Below are positions 36,454 through 45,838 of a stretch of DNA of 64,000 bases, in pieces. The notes under the pieces are model-generated. The model had not been told where the DNA came from, did not search any database, and was given only the letters and a program-made list of their open reading frames with translations. A program made the position numbers and the translations under genes. Location: the NCBI RefSeq assembly GCF_900109755.1, contig NZ_FOAR01000002.1:124001-188000 (forward strand), read 5' to 3'. Source of the DNA: Pseudomonas agarici (lineage in GTDB: Bacteria; Pseudomonadota; Gammaproteobacteria; Pseudomonadales; Pseudomonadaceae). The number at the start of each line of letters is the position of its first letter. Position 1 is the stretch's first letter.

Positions 36454-38508
36454 ATGCTCAATCAACTTCTGCGTAGTGTCTCGGCCCGCCCCGAGCTGTT
36501 GATCTTGTCCTTAATGGTGATGATCATCGCGATGTTGATCATTCCCTTGCCCACGCTCTTGGTCGACTTTTTGATCGGCCTGAACATCGTGATTTCGTTG
36601 CTGATCTTTATGGGGTCGTTCTATATCGAGAGCATTTTGGCGTTCTCGACATTCCCGGCCTTGCTGTTGTTGACCACGCTGTTCCGGTTGGCGTTGTCCA
36701 TCAGTACCAGCCGACTGATCCTGACCCAGGCCGATGCCGGCGAGATCATTGCCTCGTTCGGCGAGTTTGTGATCGGTGAGAACCTGGTGGTGGGGTTTGT
36801 GATCTTCGCGATTGTCACCATCGTCCAGTTTATCGTCATCACCAAGGGCTCGGAGCGGGTGGCCGAGGTCGCGGCGCGGTTTTCCCTGGACGGGATGCCG
36901 GGCAAACAGATGAGTATCGATGGCGATCTCAAGGCAGGGGCCATCGACGCTGCGCAGGCACGCGAGAAACGCAGCGTGCTGGAGCGTGAGAGCCAGCTCT
37001 ATGGTTCCTTCGATGGGGCGATGAAGTTTATCAAAGGCGATGCCATCGCCGGGATCATTATCATCTTCGTCAACTTCCTGGGAGGAATCGCTATTGGCGT
37101 TGGGCAGTTGGGCATGGATTTCGCCACGGCCCTGTCCACCTACACCCTGTTGACCATCGGCGATGGCTTGGTCGCGCAGATCCCGGCGCTGCTGATCGCC
37201 ATCGGTGCCGGTTTCATTGTCACCCGGGTCAACGGCGACGAAGCCAACCTGGGGCGTAACATGCTCACTCAGATGTTCGGCAATCCATTCGTGATCGGGG
37301 TGACCGCGTTGTTGGCGGTGGCGGTGGGGACGCTGCCGGGGTTTCCGTTGCCGACTTTCGTGCTGATTGCCGGTGCATTGGCCCTGGTGGTGTTCATGGG
37401 TTGGCGCAAGAGTCGTGTGGCGGCGCCGCAGTCACGGGAGGTCGCGCCAGAAGCACCGCCCGATACGGCAACCGATAGCGAGCTGGGGATGCTCGACAAC
37501 CTTGATGATATCGCCACCGAAACGGTCGCCCTGATGTTCCTGGTGCCCGCATCACGGCTGCAGGAGTTGCGCGTCGCCAAGCTCGCCGAGCGTTTTCGCA
37601 GCCAGTTTTTCGTCGACTATGGATTGAAAATCCCGCTGCCGCAGTTGCGCGGTTCCGAAGCGTTGCCGGGGCATCAGGTGGCAGTGCTGATCAACGAGGT
37701 ACGGGCCGACCAGTTCGATATCCATTTCGATCACTGGCGGGTACTTGACTATTCGCCGGAACTGGCCGCCATGGGCTTGTCGCTGGTGCGCGGGCGTGAC
37801 AGCAACAAGCTCGAAAGTGTCTGGATCGGTGCCGAGGGCAAGGCTACCGCGCTAAAGCTGGGGTATCGGCTACGTGCGGCCTACGACGAATGCTACTGCT
37901 GCCTGGTGGTCTTGCTGGCGCGCAATATCAATGAGTTTTTCGGCGTGCAGGAAACCAAGGCGCTGCTCGATGAAATGGAGGGGCGCTACCCGGACCTGCT
38001 CAAGGAGGTCTATCGCCACGTCACGGTGCAGAAGATTGCCGAAGTCCTGCAACGGCTGGTTGGCGAGCGGATCTCCGTGCGCAACATGAAGCTGATTCTC
38101 GAGTCCCTGGCCCACTGGGCCTCTCGGGAGAAGGACACGATTGCCCTGGTCGAGCATGTACGGGGTGGCCTGGGGCGTTACATCAGCAATAAGTTTGCCT
38201 ATGGCAACGACCTGCGTGTACTGCTGCTGTCGCCGGAGTTCGAGGAGGTGGTGCGCAATGGTGTCCGCCAGACCTCCGGCGGCAGTTTTCTCAACCTGGA
38301 GCCGGCGCAGTCCGAGGACCTGATCGACCGCTTGAGCCTGGGTCTGGAGAGCCTGCATGTGCCACAAAAAGACCTGGTGCTGCTGTGTTCGGTGGACGTG
38401 CGGCGCTACATCAAAAAGCTGGTTGAAGGGCGCTTTCGCGAACTGGACGTGATGTCCTTTGGCGAGCTCAGCGAGACCATTTCAGTCAATGTCATCAAGA
38501 CGCTATAA
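36454..38508 (+). CDS. sctV: T3SS export apparatus SctV (InvA, FHIPEP family)
   Basis: 684-residue export gate protein (InvA is 685). Eight N-terminal membrane helices (about 15-325) with FRLALSISTSRLILTQADAGEIIASFGEFV and the FHIPEP loop SERVAEVAARFSLDGMPGKQMSID; the cytoplasmic domain (about 355-684) forms the nonameric ring. ATG 36454 follows AAGGG (36443-36447). The FlhA-type proton-driven export function is established for the family. Confidence 0.97.
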   Translation: MLNQLLRSVSARPELLILSLMVMIIAMLIIPLPTLLVDFLIGLNIVISLLIFMGSFYIESILAFSTFPALLLLTTLFRLALSISTSRLILTQADAGEIIASFGEFVIGENLVVGFVIFAIVTIVQFIVITKGSERVAEVAARFSLDGMPGKQMSIDGDLKAGAIDAAQAREKRSVLERESQLYGSFDGAMKFIKGDAIAGIIIIFVNFLGGIAIGVGQLGMDFATALSTYTLLTIGDGLVAQIPALLIAIGAGFIVTRVNGDEANLGRNMLTQMFGNPFVIGVTALLAVAVGTLPGFPLPTFVLIAGALALVVFMGWRKSRVAAPQSREVAPEAPPDTATDSELGMLDNLDDIATETVALMFLVPASRLQELRVAKLAERFRSQFFVDYGLKIPLPQLRGSEALPGHQVAVLINEVRADQFDIHFDHWRVLDYSPELAAMGLSLVRGRDSNKLESVWIGAEGKATALKLGYRLRAAYDECYCCLVVLLARNINEFFGVQETKALLDEMEGRYPDLLKEVYRHVTVQKIAEVLQRLVGERISVRNMKLILESLAHWASREKDTIALVEHVRGGLGRYISNKFAYGNDLRVLLLSPEFEEVVRNGVRQTSGGSFLNLEPAQSEDLIDRLSLGLESLHVPQKDLVLLCSVDVRRYIKKLVEGRFRELDVMSFGELSETISVNVIKTL

Positions 38509-38520
38509 GGAAAAACACCC

Positions 38521-38928
38521 ATGCGGAATATGGATATTGCCGAACGCTTGCGCGGCGCGCTGTTGTACAGCGGCTGCACCCCGGCGCAACTGGGACAGTT
38601 CGACAGCCACAGTACGATCGAAATGGAGATGATCGAGCAACCGAACATCAGCCTCAACGTCGTCGACGAAGATGTCTGGCTATGGAGCGTTGTGGCGCAG
38701 ATGACGCCTTCTACATTCGCCTACTGCGCCGAGAACCTGATGCAGTTTCTGCTCAAGGGCAATGCTCATGCCCGTACCGGACAATTGCAGTTGTTCAAGA
38801 ATGAAGGGCAGTTGGAAGTGCGGCTGATGCTCGGCGAGCCGGCGCTGGCCAGCGACCGGGCCTTTGCCGAGGCTATCGATGGGTTTATGGAGGCCATCGA
38901 AGAGCTCTGCGGCATCATTCGCCAATGA
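38521..38928 (+). CDS. invB: T3SS class IB chaperone InvB (SpaK-like)
   Basis: 135-residue acidic protein, the same length as Salmonella InvB, with the alternating helix-strand pattern of class I chaperones ([39 protein letters not shown]). It lies between sctV and sctN as in SPI-1. InvB binds several effectors (SipA, SopE types), so its presence implies unlinked effectors. It overlaps sctN by four bases. Confidence 0.88.
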   Translation: MRNMDIAERLRGALLYSGCTPAQLGQFDSHSTIEMEMIEQPNISLNVVDEDVWLWSVVAQMTPSTFAYCAENLMQFLLKGNAHARTGQLQLFKNEGQLEVRLMLGEPALASDRAFAEAIDGFMEAIEELCGIIRQ

Positions 38929-40214
38929 ATGCGCTGCGGCTCGAACGGCGCGGTGCCCATCCTCGCCGCCTGAGTGGGCCGTTGATCGAGGCGGCGCTGG
39001 AGGGCGTGTCCATTGGCGAGGTCTGCGAGATCCGCCGGCACTGGGCAGCGGCTGAGCTGCTGGCCAGGGCCCAGGTGATCGGCTTCAAGCCCGATACGGT
39101 GGTGCTCAGTCTCTTGGGGGAGGCTCGCGGGCTGTCGCGTGAGTCGATGATCGTGCCGACCGGCTCGGCGCTACGATTGTATTGCAGTGCCGAGATGCTC
39201 GGCAGTGTGGTCGATCCGCGCGGGGCTATCGTCGAGCGCCTGGCGCCGGCACCGGGATTCGACGGCAGGGAGTATCCGGTGGATGCCGATCCGCCGTCCT
39301 ATCAACAACGGCGTCCGGTGGTCGAGCCGCTGATGACCGGTATCCGTGCCATCGACGGTTTGCTGACCTTCGGTATCGGCCAGCGCCTGGGCATTTTTGC
39401 CAGCGCAGGGGCGGGCAAGACTTCGCTGCTCAACATGCTGATCAACCATACCGATGCCGACGTCTTTGTCATTGGTCTGATCGGTGAGCGCGGGCGCGAG
39501 GTGACTGAGTTTATCGATCATCTGCGCCGCTCGCATAAACGGTCGAGTTGCGTGGTGGTTTATGCCACCTCCGATGTGTCGTCGGTGGATCGCTGCAACG
39601 CGGCGCTGCAGGCGACGGCCATCGCCGAGTACTTTCGCGATCAAGGGCAGTGCGTGGTGCTGCTGCTCGACTCACTGACCCGCTACGCCCGCGCCCGTCG
39701 TGACTTGGCCCTGGCAGCGGGCGAAACGCCGGCGCGGCGCGGTTATCCGGCGTCCGTATTCGATGCACTACCGCGTTTGCTGGAGCGTCCCGGCATCACG
39801 GCGCGGGGCAGTATCACCGCCTGTTACACCGTATTGCTCGAGAGTGATGACGAACCGGACCCGATCGCCGAGGAGATTCGCTCGATTCTCGACGGGCATA
39901 TCTACTTGAGTCGCAGCCTTGCCGCCAAAGGGCATTTCCCGGCAATCGACGTGCTGCGCAGCGCCAGTCGGGTGGCGCATCAGGTAACCGGTGCCGCGGC
40001 CCGACAGTTGGCGGCCAGGACCCGCGAGGTGCTGGCGCGCCTGGAGGCATTGCAGGTTTTTCTCGATCTTGGCGAGTACACCCCAGGCATCGATCCGGCC
40101 AATGATCGCGCCATGGCCTGCCGGGATGAACTGACCCACTGGCTGCGCCAGAATGCCGACGAGATGAGCCGGCCCGATGAAACCCTGCGGAGCCTGCATG
40201 AGCTCATTGGCTGA
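38925..40214 (+). CDS. sctN: T3SS ATPase SctN (InvC)
   Basis: 429-residue F1-beta-like hexameric ATPase that unfolds substrates and strips chaperones. Walker [10 protein letters not shown] at 159-167 (Lys165), [13 protein letters not shown], Walker [25 protein letters not shown] and the C-terminal chaperone-binding helices. ATG 38925 overlaps the invB stop (ATGA) with no separate ribosome site, so translation depends on invB. Confidence 0.97.
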   Translation: MNALRLERRGAHPRRLSGPLIEAALEGVSIGEVCEIRRHWAAAELLARAQVIGFKPDTVVLSLLGEARGLSRESMIVPTGSALRLYCSAEMLGSVVDPRGAIVERLAPAPGFDGREYPVDADPPSYQQRRPVVEPLMTGIRAIDGLLTFGIGQRLGIFASAGAGKTSLLNMLINHTDADVFVIGLIGERGREVTEFIDHLRRSHKRSSCVVVYATSDVSSVDRCNAALQATAIAEYFRDQGQCVVLLLDSLTRYARARRDLALAAGETPARRGYPASVFDALPRLLERPGITARGSITACYTVLLESDDEPDPIAEEIRSILDGHIYLSRSLAAKGHFPAIDVLRSASRVAHQVTGAAARQLAARTREVLARLEALQVFLDLGEYTPGIDPANDRAMACRDELTHWLRQNADEMSRPDETLRSLHELIG

Positions 40215-40653
40215 TATCGATCGCCTGTTGGACTTGAGTGTCTGGCGCCAGCGCCAGGGCGAGCGCAACTTGCAGTCGGCCCGTCAGCGCTTGGTACAGG
40301 TGCAACGGGAGCTGTGCGCGCTGGACGAGCATGAGGCTTCGCTACGGGCCTTGCTCGGCAGCCATCGCGCCGAGAACTGTGTGCTCGATCACTGGCAGTT
40401 ACTCGAGACACTGCGGCGACAGGCGGTGATTCGTCGGCAGATTCAGCTGTTGGTGCTTGAGCGTGGTCCGCTGCATGAGCAACGGACACAGATGGATCAG
40501 GACGTGCATCGCTGGCAGCGGAAAATGCTGGTGTTACGGCGCAAGCATGCGAAGTACGTCGGATTGCGCCAGCGCCTCGGTCGCGAGCACCGACTTGAGC
40601 GTTTGCGCCGCGATGAAGGTGAAATCGAGGATCTGATTGGAATGAACGGATGA
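40198..40653 (+). CDS. sctO: T3SS stalk protein SctO (InvI/SpaM)
   Basis: 151-residue, strongly charged, helical coiled-coil protein ([49 protein letters not shown]) matching the FliJ/InvI central stalk that connects the ATPase to SctV. InvI is 147 residues. ATG 40198 lies inside the end of sctN (17-bp overlap) with GGAG at 40189-40192. Confidence 0.88.
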   Translation: MSSLADIDRLLDLSVWRQRQGERNLQSARQRLVQVQRELCALDEHEASLRALLGSHRAENCVLDHWQLLETLRRQAVIRRQIQLLVLERGPLHEQRTQMDQDVHRWQRKMLVLRRKHAKYVGLRQRLGREHRLERLRRDEGEIEDLIGMNG

Positions 40654-41552
40654 ATGATATTTCCCGCGTATCACCCGCTCTTGAGCCCGTATCGGATTTC
40701 CAGGATGAAAGGCCGGACAAGTTCGAGCAGCGTCTTGGAGTCGTCGAGGATGAAGTGCTGCCCGCCGGTGCCGCGACGTTGCTCGCGGTGCTTCAACGAG
40801 TGGAGCCGGTGGGTAGCGGACCGGGCAAGATAACCGCGAATCCGGATGGATTGCGCGGGATGGCGGCAGGCGCCGATTCGCCGGCAGAACCTCCCAGGGA
40901 AAGCGCGACACCTGGCGTCGAGCCGGCAAATCGGTCGCTGAAAAAGGGCGATTCCGAGGGCGTGCGGATACGCGCTGTCGCGATCGGAGACGACAGGGCT
41001 GGACGGGACAGGGTAAGCGCCGGGTTCGACGGTCCGCTCAGAGAGGGCATGGGCGTCGCACCGCCGGCGCTGTTTATCAGTGGCGAAAGACGGGCGGCAG
41101 AAACGGACGTGGACGCTACGTCTGTGTGCCCGGAGGTGGGAGAGCCTGTCCCGGCGGCGGAGCATCGAGCTACTGCCGATGGCTCGCCTGCTACCCTGCC
41201 GGCCAGGCCGGAGTTCCAGCTCCCGGCTGCACAAGCCCCGTCTGCCGGGGAGGGCACTGAGCCGGGATCGACGTCCGAGCAGCATGATGGTGCGCCACCT
41301 GAGCCAGCCGGCGAGGATGGCGATGACACGGGACGACCTTTCCTGCAGGTACCCTTCAATAATGAGCGTGCTCAGGGTGAAGTCCTGATTACCCGCGAAG
41401 GCAGCGGGTCGTCCGACGTGCTGATTCGCGCCAGTGATGAGCAGGTGTTCGAACAGCTTCAGGCGCATTTCGATAAAAGCCGGCAACCGCACTGGTGGCT
41501 GGATGAGTGGCCGGCACCGGGGGCTCCGAATGATGGGGGGCGGCGATCTTGA
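40650..41552 (+). CDS. sctP: T3SS needle-length regulator SctP (InvJ/SpaN)
   Basis: 300-residue hydrophilic protein rich in Gly, Ala, Glu and Pro, with no folded domain in the first 220 residues and a short ordered C-terminal block (EVLITREGSGSSDVLIRASDEQVFEQLQAHF) like the substrate-switch domain of InvJ/Spa32. Sequence conservation is low, so position (after invI, before spaO) carries most of the weight. ATGA overlap with sctO and TTGA overlap with sctQ. Confidence 0.8.
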   Translation: MNDISRVSPALEPVSDFQDERPDKFEQRLGVVEDEVLPAGAATLLAVLQRVEPVGSGPGKITANPDGLRGMAAGADSPAEPPRESATPGVEPANRSLKKGDSEGVRIRAVAIGDDRAGRDRVSAGFDGPLREGMGVAPPALFISGERRAAETDVDATSVCPEVGEPVPAAEHRATADGSPATLPARPEFQLPAAQAPSAGEGTEPGSTSEQHDGAPPEPAGEDGDDTGRPFLQVPFNNERAQGEVLITREGSGSSDVLIRASDEQVFEQLQAHFDKSRQPHWWLDEWPAPGAPNDGGRRS

Positions 41553-42502
41553 ACCGGGCCTCTGTGCGCGTGACGGGATCGTCCCTGGGACTGCGTCGGG
41601 TCGATCCGCAGCGCTACGCATGCCAGTGTGCGATCGAACGTTGGCGGCGCGCGGGATATCAGGCCGAACTGAGTCCCCCGGTTGTTCCCGGTGATTACCT
41701 GAGTTTTTGCGCCCTGGGCCGGGGCGTTGGCTGGCAGGGGCTGGTCGAGGCCCGCGAGTGGCTGGATGGCTTGTTCCCGCAACTGCGCTCGTTACTGAAA
41801 GCACCGTGTGCCATTGAGCACATTGCCGAGTTGTTCCAGGCGGTGCCACGGCCTTTGAACATCACGTTGGAGGAGTTGCACTACGAGCGGCTGTTATCGG
41901 TCGAGCTGATCGCCCCGCCGGCGCTGGAGCTGCGCCCGTTGCCACGGATTGCCACGGCGCAGGGTTCGCTGTGGGTGGTCGGTCTGCCCGAGACACCGGC
42001 ACCGCAGGCGCCTTTGCTGCCGAGCGCCTGGTTGTCGAGCCTGCCGCAGTGTGTGCGGGCGACGCTCGGCTACAGCGAATTGGCCAGGACGGCCTTGCGT
42101 ACCTTCGCCGAGGGCGATGTGCTGCGAATCAGCCAGCCTACGCGGCAGTGGCATCTCGCGGGCCAACCGGTCGGTGAGTTCACCTTTATCGAAGAAGGCT
42201 TGCAGATGACCTTGTCTCCCGCTGCACCGGATAGACCGCCTGAGCATGACTCCGAGCCCGGCCCCTCACTCGGGCGGTTGCCCGTGCGCCTGGAGTTTGT
42301 CTTGTCGGAGCAGGCGATCAGCCTGGCCGAGCTGGCGGCGCTGATCGAAGGGCAAGTCCTGACGCTTGCGCCGACGGTGCTGCGCGATATCGAAGTGCGC
42401 GCCAACGGTCAAACGGTCGCGCGGGGCGAACTGGTGCAGTGGGGTGACGAGCTGGGCGTGGAGTTGCTGCAGGTCCGCCGAGGCAGTATCGATGAACAAT
42501 GA
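41549..42502 (+). CDS. sctQ: T3SS cytoplasmic sorting-platform protein SctQ (SpaO)
   Basis: 317-residue protein with two C-terminal SPOA domains (about 145-205 and 240-315; LPVRLEFVLSEQAISLAELAALIEGQVL, VRANGQTVARGELVQWGDELGVELL). It forms the cytoplasmic pods that load substrates. TTG 41549 overlaps the sctP stop. An in-frame ATG at 42206, preceded by AAGAAGG seven bases away, could give the separate C-terminal product seen in SpaO of Salmonella. Confidence 0.92.
   Translation: MNRASVRVTGSSLGLRRVDPQRYACQCAIERWRRAGYQAELSPPVVPGDYLSFCALGRGVGWQGLVEAREWLDGLFPQLRSLLKAPCAIEHIAELFQAVPRPLNITLEELHYERLLSVELIAPPALELRPLPRIATAQGSLWVVGLPETPAPQAPLLPSAWLSSLPQCVRATLGYSELARTALRTFAEGDVLRISQPTRQWHLAGQPVGEFTFIEEGLQMTLSPAAPDRPPEHDSEPGPSLGRLPVRLEFVLSEQAISLAELAALIEGQVLTLAPTVLRDIEVRANGQTVARGELVQWGDELGVELLQVRRGSIDEQ
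42192..42208 (+). promoter_or_regulatory. Candidate internal ribosome site and start for SctQ-C
   Basis: AAGAAGG (42192-42198), a seven-base spacer, and ATG 42206 in the sctQ frame (residue 220). Initiation here would yield a 98-residue SPOA2 protein ending at 42502. Salmonella SpaO-C (about 100 residues) arises from an internal start at the same place. Confidence 0.55.
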
Positions 42503-43151
42503 CGTCTCGCTGATCGCCTTGCTGGCGTTTGCTTCGTTGCTGCCATTCCTAGTGGCGGCGGGCACCTGCTACATCAAGTTTTCGATCGTCTTTGTGATCG
42601 TGCGCAATGCCCTGGGCTTGCAGCAGGTGCCGTCGAACATGACGCTCAACGCGATTGCCCTGTTGCTGGCGCTTTTTGTCATGACCCCGGTGGTGAAGCA
42701 GGGGTATGGCTACTACCAGGACAACCAGGTGCGTTTCGACAACATCGAAGCAGTCGTCGAGTTCAGTGAAAACGGCTTGGGCAGCTACAAGGATTACCTG
42801 CGGCGTTACACCGATCCTGAACTGGCATTCTTTTTCGAACGTGCCCAGCAGGTCGCTGCGGACGAGGCGGACCCCCTGGCTCGGGAGGAGGTCGAGCCGT
42901 CGTTGTTCGCGCTGTTGCCGGCTTACGCGCTGAGCGAAATCAAGAGCGCCTTCAAGATCGGCTTCTATCTTTACCTGCCGTTCGTCATCGTCGATCTGGT
43001 GATCTCCAGCATCCTGTTGGCCCTGGGCATGATGATGATGAGTCCGGTGATCATTTCCGTGCCGATCAAGCTGGTGCTGTTTGTCGCCCTCGATGGTTGG
43101 GCCTTGCTATCCACCGGGCTGGTCAGGCAATACCTGACGCTGCTGGAATGA
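42492..43151 (+). CDS. sctR: T3SS export gate SctR (SpaP)
   Basis: 219-residue FliP-family export gate subunit (SpaP 224). N-terminal hydrophobic helices ([44 protein letters not shown]), a middle extracytoplasmic loop, and C-terminal helices ([40 protein letters not shown]). ATG 42492 overlaps sctQ by 11 bases; the longer frame is the sctQ shadow. Confidence 0.97.
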   Translation: MNNDVSLIALLAFASLLPFLVAAGTCYIKFSIVFVIVRNALGLQQVPSNMTLNAIALLLALFVMTPVVKQGYGYYQDNQVRFDNIEAVVEFSENGLGSYKDYLRRYTDPELAFFFERAQQVAADEADPLAREEVEPSLFALLPAYALSEIKSAFKIGFYLYLPFVIVDLVISSILLALGMMMMSPVIISVPIKLVLFVALDGWALLSTGLVRQYLTLLE

Positions 43152-43161
43152 GGGCAGTGGG

Positions 43162-43416
43162 ATGAACGACCTGGTGTATGCCGGCAACAAGACCCTGTAC
43201 CTGATTTTGCTGATGGTGGCCTGGCCGATCATTGTGGCGACCGTGGTGGGCCTGCTGGTTGGCCTGATCCAGACGGTGACCCAATTGCAGGAGCAGACCC
43301 TGCCGTTCGGTTTCAAGCTGCTGGCGGTGTCCGTCTGCCTGTTCCTGCTGTCGGGCTGGTATGGCGAGACGCTGCTCGATTTCAGCCGGGAAATCATGCG
43401 CCTGGCGCTGGATTGA
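43162..43416 (+). CDS. sctS: T3SS export gate SctS (SpaQ)
   Basis: 84-residue FliQ-family protein with two membrane helices (about 14-38 and 50-70) and the conserved [20 protein letters not shown] turn. Length equals SpaQ (86). ATG 43162 follows GAGGGCAGTGGG. Forms the export gate with SctR, SctT and SctU. Confidence 0.97.
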   Translation: MNDLVYAGNKTLYLILLMVAWPIIVATVVGLLVGLIQTVTQLQEQTLPFGFKLLAVSVCLFLLSGWYGETLLDFSREIMRLALD

Positions 43417-43423
43417 GGGGCGG

Positions 43424-44197
43424 ATGTCGATTGCGCTGTTTTTCGAGCTACACACCTGGCTGGTGGCGGCGATCATGGCGTTCGCCCGTCTGGCGCCGAT
43501 TTTTTTCATGCTGCCGTTTCTCAACAGTAGCGTATTGACGGGAGCACCTCGTCAGGCGGTGATCCTTCTCGTTGCGCTGGGTTTTTGGCCCAGCGTCGGC
43601 TTGCCGCTGCCGGCATTGGACAGTCTGGCGTTCTTCGGCCTGTTATTGCGCGAGGCCGGGATCGGCGTCCTGCTGGGCAGCCTGTTGTGCTGGCCGTTCT
43701 GGGTATTGCATGGCATGGGCAACCTGATCGACAACCAGCGCGGGGCGATGCTCAGCAACACGGTCGACCCGGCCAACGGCGTGGACACCTCGGAGCTGGC
43801 GAACTTTCTCCAGTTGTTCGCGGCGGCGGTGTATCTGGAAGGCGGTGGCATGCTGTTGATGGTCGAAACCGTCGCCCGCAGTTACCAGTTGTGCCCACCG
43901 ACGTCGGCCTGCGAGATAAGCCTGGCGGCGCTGTTGCCGCTACTGGACGCGCTGGTTGGCAAGATCCTGGTGATCAGTGCGCCGGTGGTGGCGGCCTTGC
44001 TGATCAGCGAAGCGCTGCTGGGGTTGTTGTCGCGTTATGCACCGCAGATGAACGCCTTTTCCGTCTCGCTGACGGTCAAGAGCCTGGTCGCCCTGATGGT
44101 GCTGATGGTGTACTTCGGCGCTCATCTCCCGCATGAAGTGTGGCGCATGGGACAGGTTGATCCGGCGACCCATTTGCATCGTTCGGGGCCACTCTGA
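43424..44197 (+). CDS. sctT: T3SS export gate SctT (SpaR)
   Basis: 257-residue FliR-family membrane protein with six to eight hydrophobic helices, WPFWVLHGMGNLIDNQRGAMLSNTVDP in the conserved central loop and ISEALLGLLSRYAPQMNAFSVSLTVKSL near the C-terminus. ATG 43424 is preceded by GAGGGGCGG; it lies seven bases after sctS. Confidence 0.96.
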   Translation: MSIALFFELHTWLVAAIMAFARLAPIFFMLPFLNSSVLTGAPRQAVILLVALGFWPSVGLPLPALDSLAFFGLLLREAGIGVLLGSLLCWPFWVLHGMGNLIDNQRGAMLSNTVDPANGVDTSELANFLQLFAAAVYLEGGGMLLMVETVARSYQLCPPTSACEISLAALLPLLDALVGKILVISAPVVAALLISEALLGLLSRYAPQMNAFSVSLTVKSLVALMVLMVYFGAHLPHEVWRMGQVDPATHLHRSGPL

Positions 44198-44198
44198 A

Positions 44199-45233
44199 AT
44201 GTCTTCCAGTGCTTCGAAAACCGAAGATCCCACCCCCAAGCGTCTGCGCGATTCGGCGCGCAAGGGGCAGACGTTCAAGGCCAAGGACCTGGTGGTCAGT
44301 TGCATGACCCTGTGCGCGATTATATTTCTGGTCAACAGCTTTTCGCTGCTGGAGGTCATGGAAGTCTACCGACGGATCGTCGCTGCCGGTTTCGAGGACA
44401 ACGCTCAGCGTTATTTCGCACTCTTGCTCAAGCTGGCGCTGTTGTGCGTGCTGCCGTTGTTGCTGGTCTGTGTGTTGAGCAGCGCGCTGCCGGCGTTGTT
44501 GCAGAGCGGTTTTGCGCTGGCCAGCGAGGCCTTGAAGTTGAATCTGGACGCCTTGAATCCGATCAACGGGTTCAAGAAGCTGTTCAGCCTGCGCACAGTC
44601 AAGGACAGCGTGAAGGCGCTGCTCTACCTGGGTAGCTTTGGCGTGGCGTTATGGATGGTCTGGCAGTCCGAGCGCCAGTTGCTGTTCGCGCAATTGTTCG
44701 CCCAACCGCTGGATCTGTTCCCGGCGTGGGGGCGGATGTTGTTGACCTTGCTGCTGACCTTCATGGCGTGTGCGTTATTGATCGTGCTGCTCGATGCCTT
44801 GTGTGAGTACTGGCTCTACATCAAGGACTTGAAGATGGATTTGCACTCGGTCAAGCGCGAGTACAAGGAGCAGGACGGCGACCCGCATATCAAGCAAAAA
44901 CGTCGCGATCTGCACCTGGAGCTGCTGTCCGAGCAGGTGCGCTCCGATATTCGCGGCTCACGGGTGATTATCGCCAACCCGACTCATATCGCCATTGGCA
45001 TCTACTTTCGCCCGGACATCAGCTTCATTCCCCTGATCAGCGTGATCGAGACCAACCAGCGCGCCCTGGCGGTACGCGCCTATGCGCGTGAAGTCGGGGT
45101 CGCGGTGGTCAGTGATATCCGCCTGGCCCGACGGATCTTCACGACGCACCAGCGTTACAGCTTTATCAAGTTGCAAGAGATCGAGGATGTCTTGCGCCTG
45201 CTGATCTGGCTCGAACAGGTCGAGCAGGCCTGA
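44199..45233 (+). CDS. sctU: T3SS substrate-switch protein SctU (SpaS)
   Basis: 344-residue FlhB-family export component. Four membrane helices (about 30-50, 80-105, 140-160, 175-205) precede a cytoplasmic domain with the autocleavage motif NPTH at 260-263 (Asn260), flanked by SRVIIANPTHIAIGIYF. Cleavage between Asn and Pro licenses translocator export. The start TEDPTPKRLRDSARKGQ is typical. One base separates it from sctT. It closes the first block of the cluster. Confidence 0.97.
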   Translation: MSSSASKTEDPTPKRLRDSARKGQTFKAKDLVVSCMTLCAIIFLVNSFSLLEVMEVYRRIVAAGFEDNAQRYFALLLKLALLCVLPLLLVCVLSSALPALLQSGFALASEALKLNLDALNPINGFKKLFSLRTVKDSVKALLYLGSFGVALWMVWQSERQLLFAQLFAQPLDLFPAWGRMLLTLLLTFMACALLIVLLDALCEYWLYIKDLKMDLHSVKREYKEQDGDPHIKQKRRDLHLELLSEQVRSDIRGSRVIIANPTHIAIGIYFRPDISFIPLISVIETNQRALAVRAYAREVGVAVVSDIRLARRIFTTHQRYSFIKLQEIEDVLRLLIWLEQVEQA

Positions 45234-45346
45234 ATTTGGCCGGTTTGCCGGGGCCCGCATGAGCGCATTTTTGCGGTGGGCCATCCGGGATTTTGGCTCA
45301 ATGCAACGCGTCAGCCAGTCTGGCGCCATCTTCAGGAGTGTGGCCG

Positions 45347-45838
45347 ATGAGTCGCAGAGACACGCAAGAGGACGAACAGATAGCGTTCGAGGCGGTGCAA
45401 GCCGTCCTCGAAGGCATGCCGCTCAAGGATGTGCGCGGGATCAGCGATGAGCAGATGGACGGCCTTTACGCCTACGCTTACGAGTTTTACGAACAGGGTC
45501 GACTGGACGACGCCGAGAAGTTTTTCCACTTCCTGTGCATTTACGACTTCTACAACAGCCAGTACTGGATGGGCTTGGCGGCGGTGCATCAGCTCAGGAA
45601 CAACCACCAGAAGGCCATCGAGTTGTATGCCGTTGCCTTTGCCCAGGGCAAGGACGATTGCCGTCCGATGTTCTACACCGGCCAATGCCAACTCGCCTTG
45701 GGGCAGGGTGCCAAGGCCAAGTTGTGTTTCGAGTATGTGCTCGAGCGGGTCACCCATGACGATTTACGCAGGCAGGCCCAAGTGTATCTGGACGCCTTGC
45801 GCCATATCGATAGCCAAGGTTCGGAGGATCAACAATGA
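45347..45838 (+). CDS. sicA: T3SS translocator chaperone SicA (IpgC/SycD-like, class II)
   Basis: 163-residue tetratricopeptide-repeat chaperone (SicA 165). Residues about 35-140 hold three TPRs (YAYAYEFYEQGRLDDAEKFFHFLCIYD; WMGLAAVHQLRNNHQKAIELYAVAFAQG; PMFYTGQCQLALGQGAKAKLCFEYVLE). It keeps the pore proteins apart and, in Salmonella, is co-activator of InvF. ATG 45347 follows AGGAG (45334-45338). The 113-bp gap after sctU may hold a promoter. Confidence 0.95.
   Translation: MSRRDTQEDEQIAFEAVQAVLEGMPLKDVRGISDEQMDGLYAYAYEFYEQGRLDDAEKFFHFLCIYDFYNSQYWMGLAAVHQLRNNHQKAIELYAVAFAQGKDDCRPMFYTGQCQLALGQGAKAKLCFEYVLERVTHDDLRRQAQVYLDALRHIDSQGSEDQQ

Noticed and set aside
40671..41849. 392-codon minus-strand frame opposite sctP and sctQ
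   Set aside because: sctP is weakly conserved, so I weighed it, but overlap patterns (ATGA, TTGA) with neighbours support the + strand gene.
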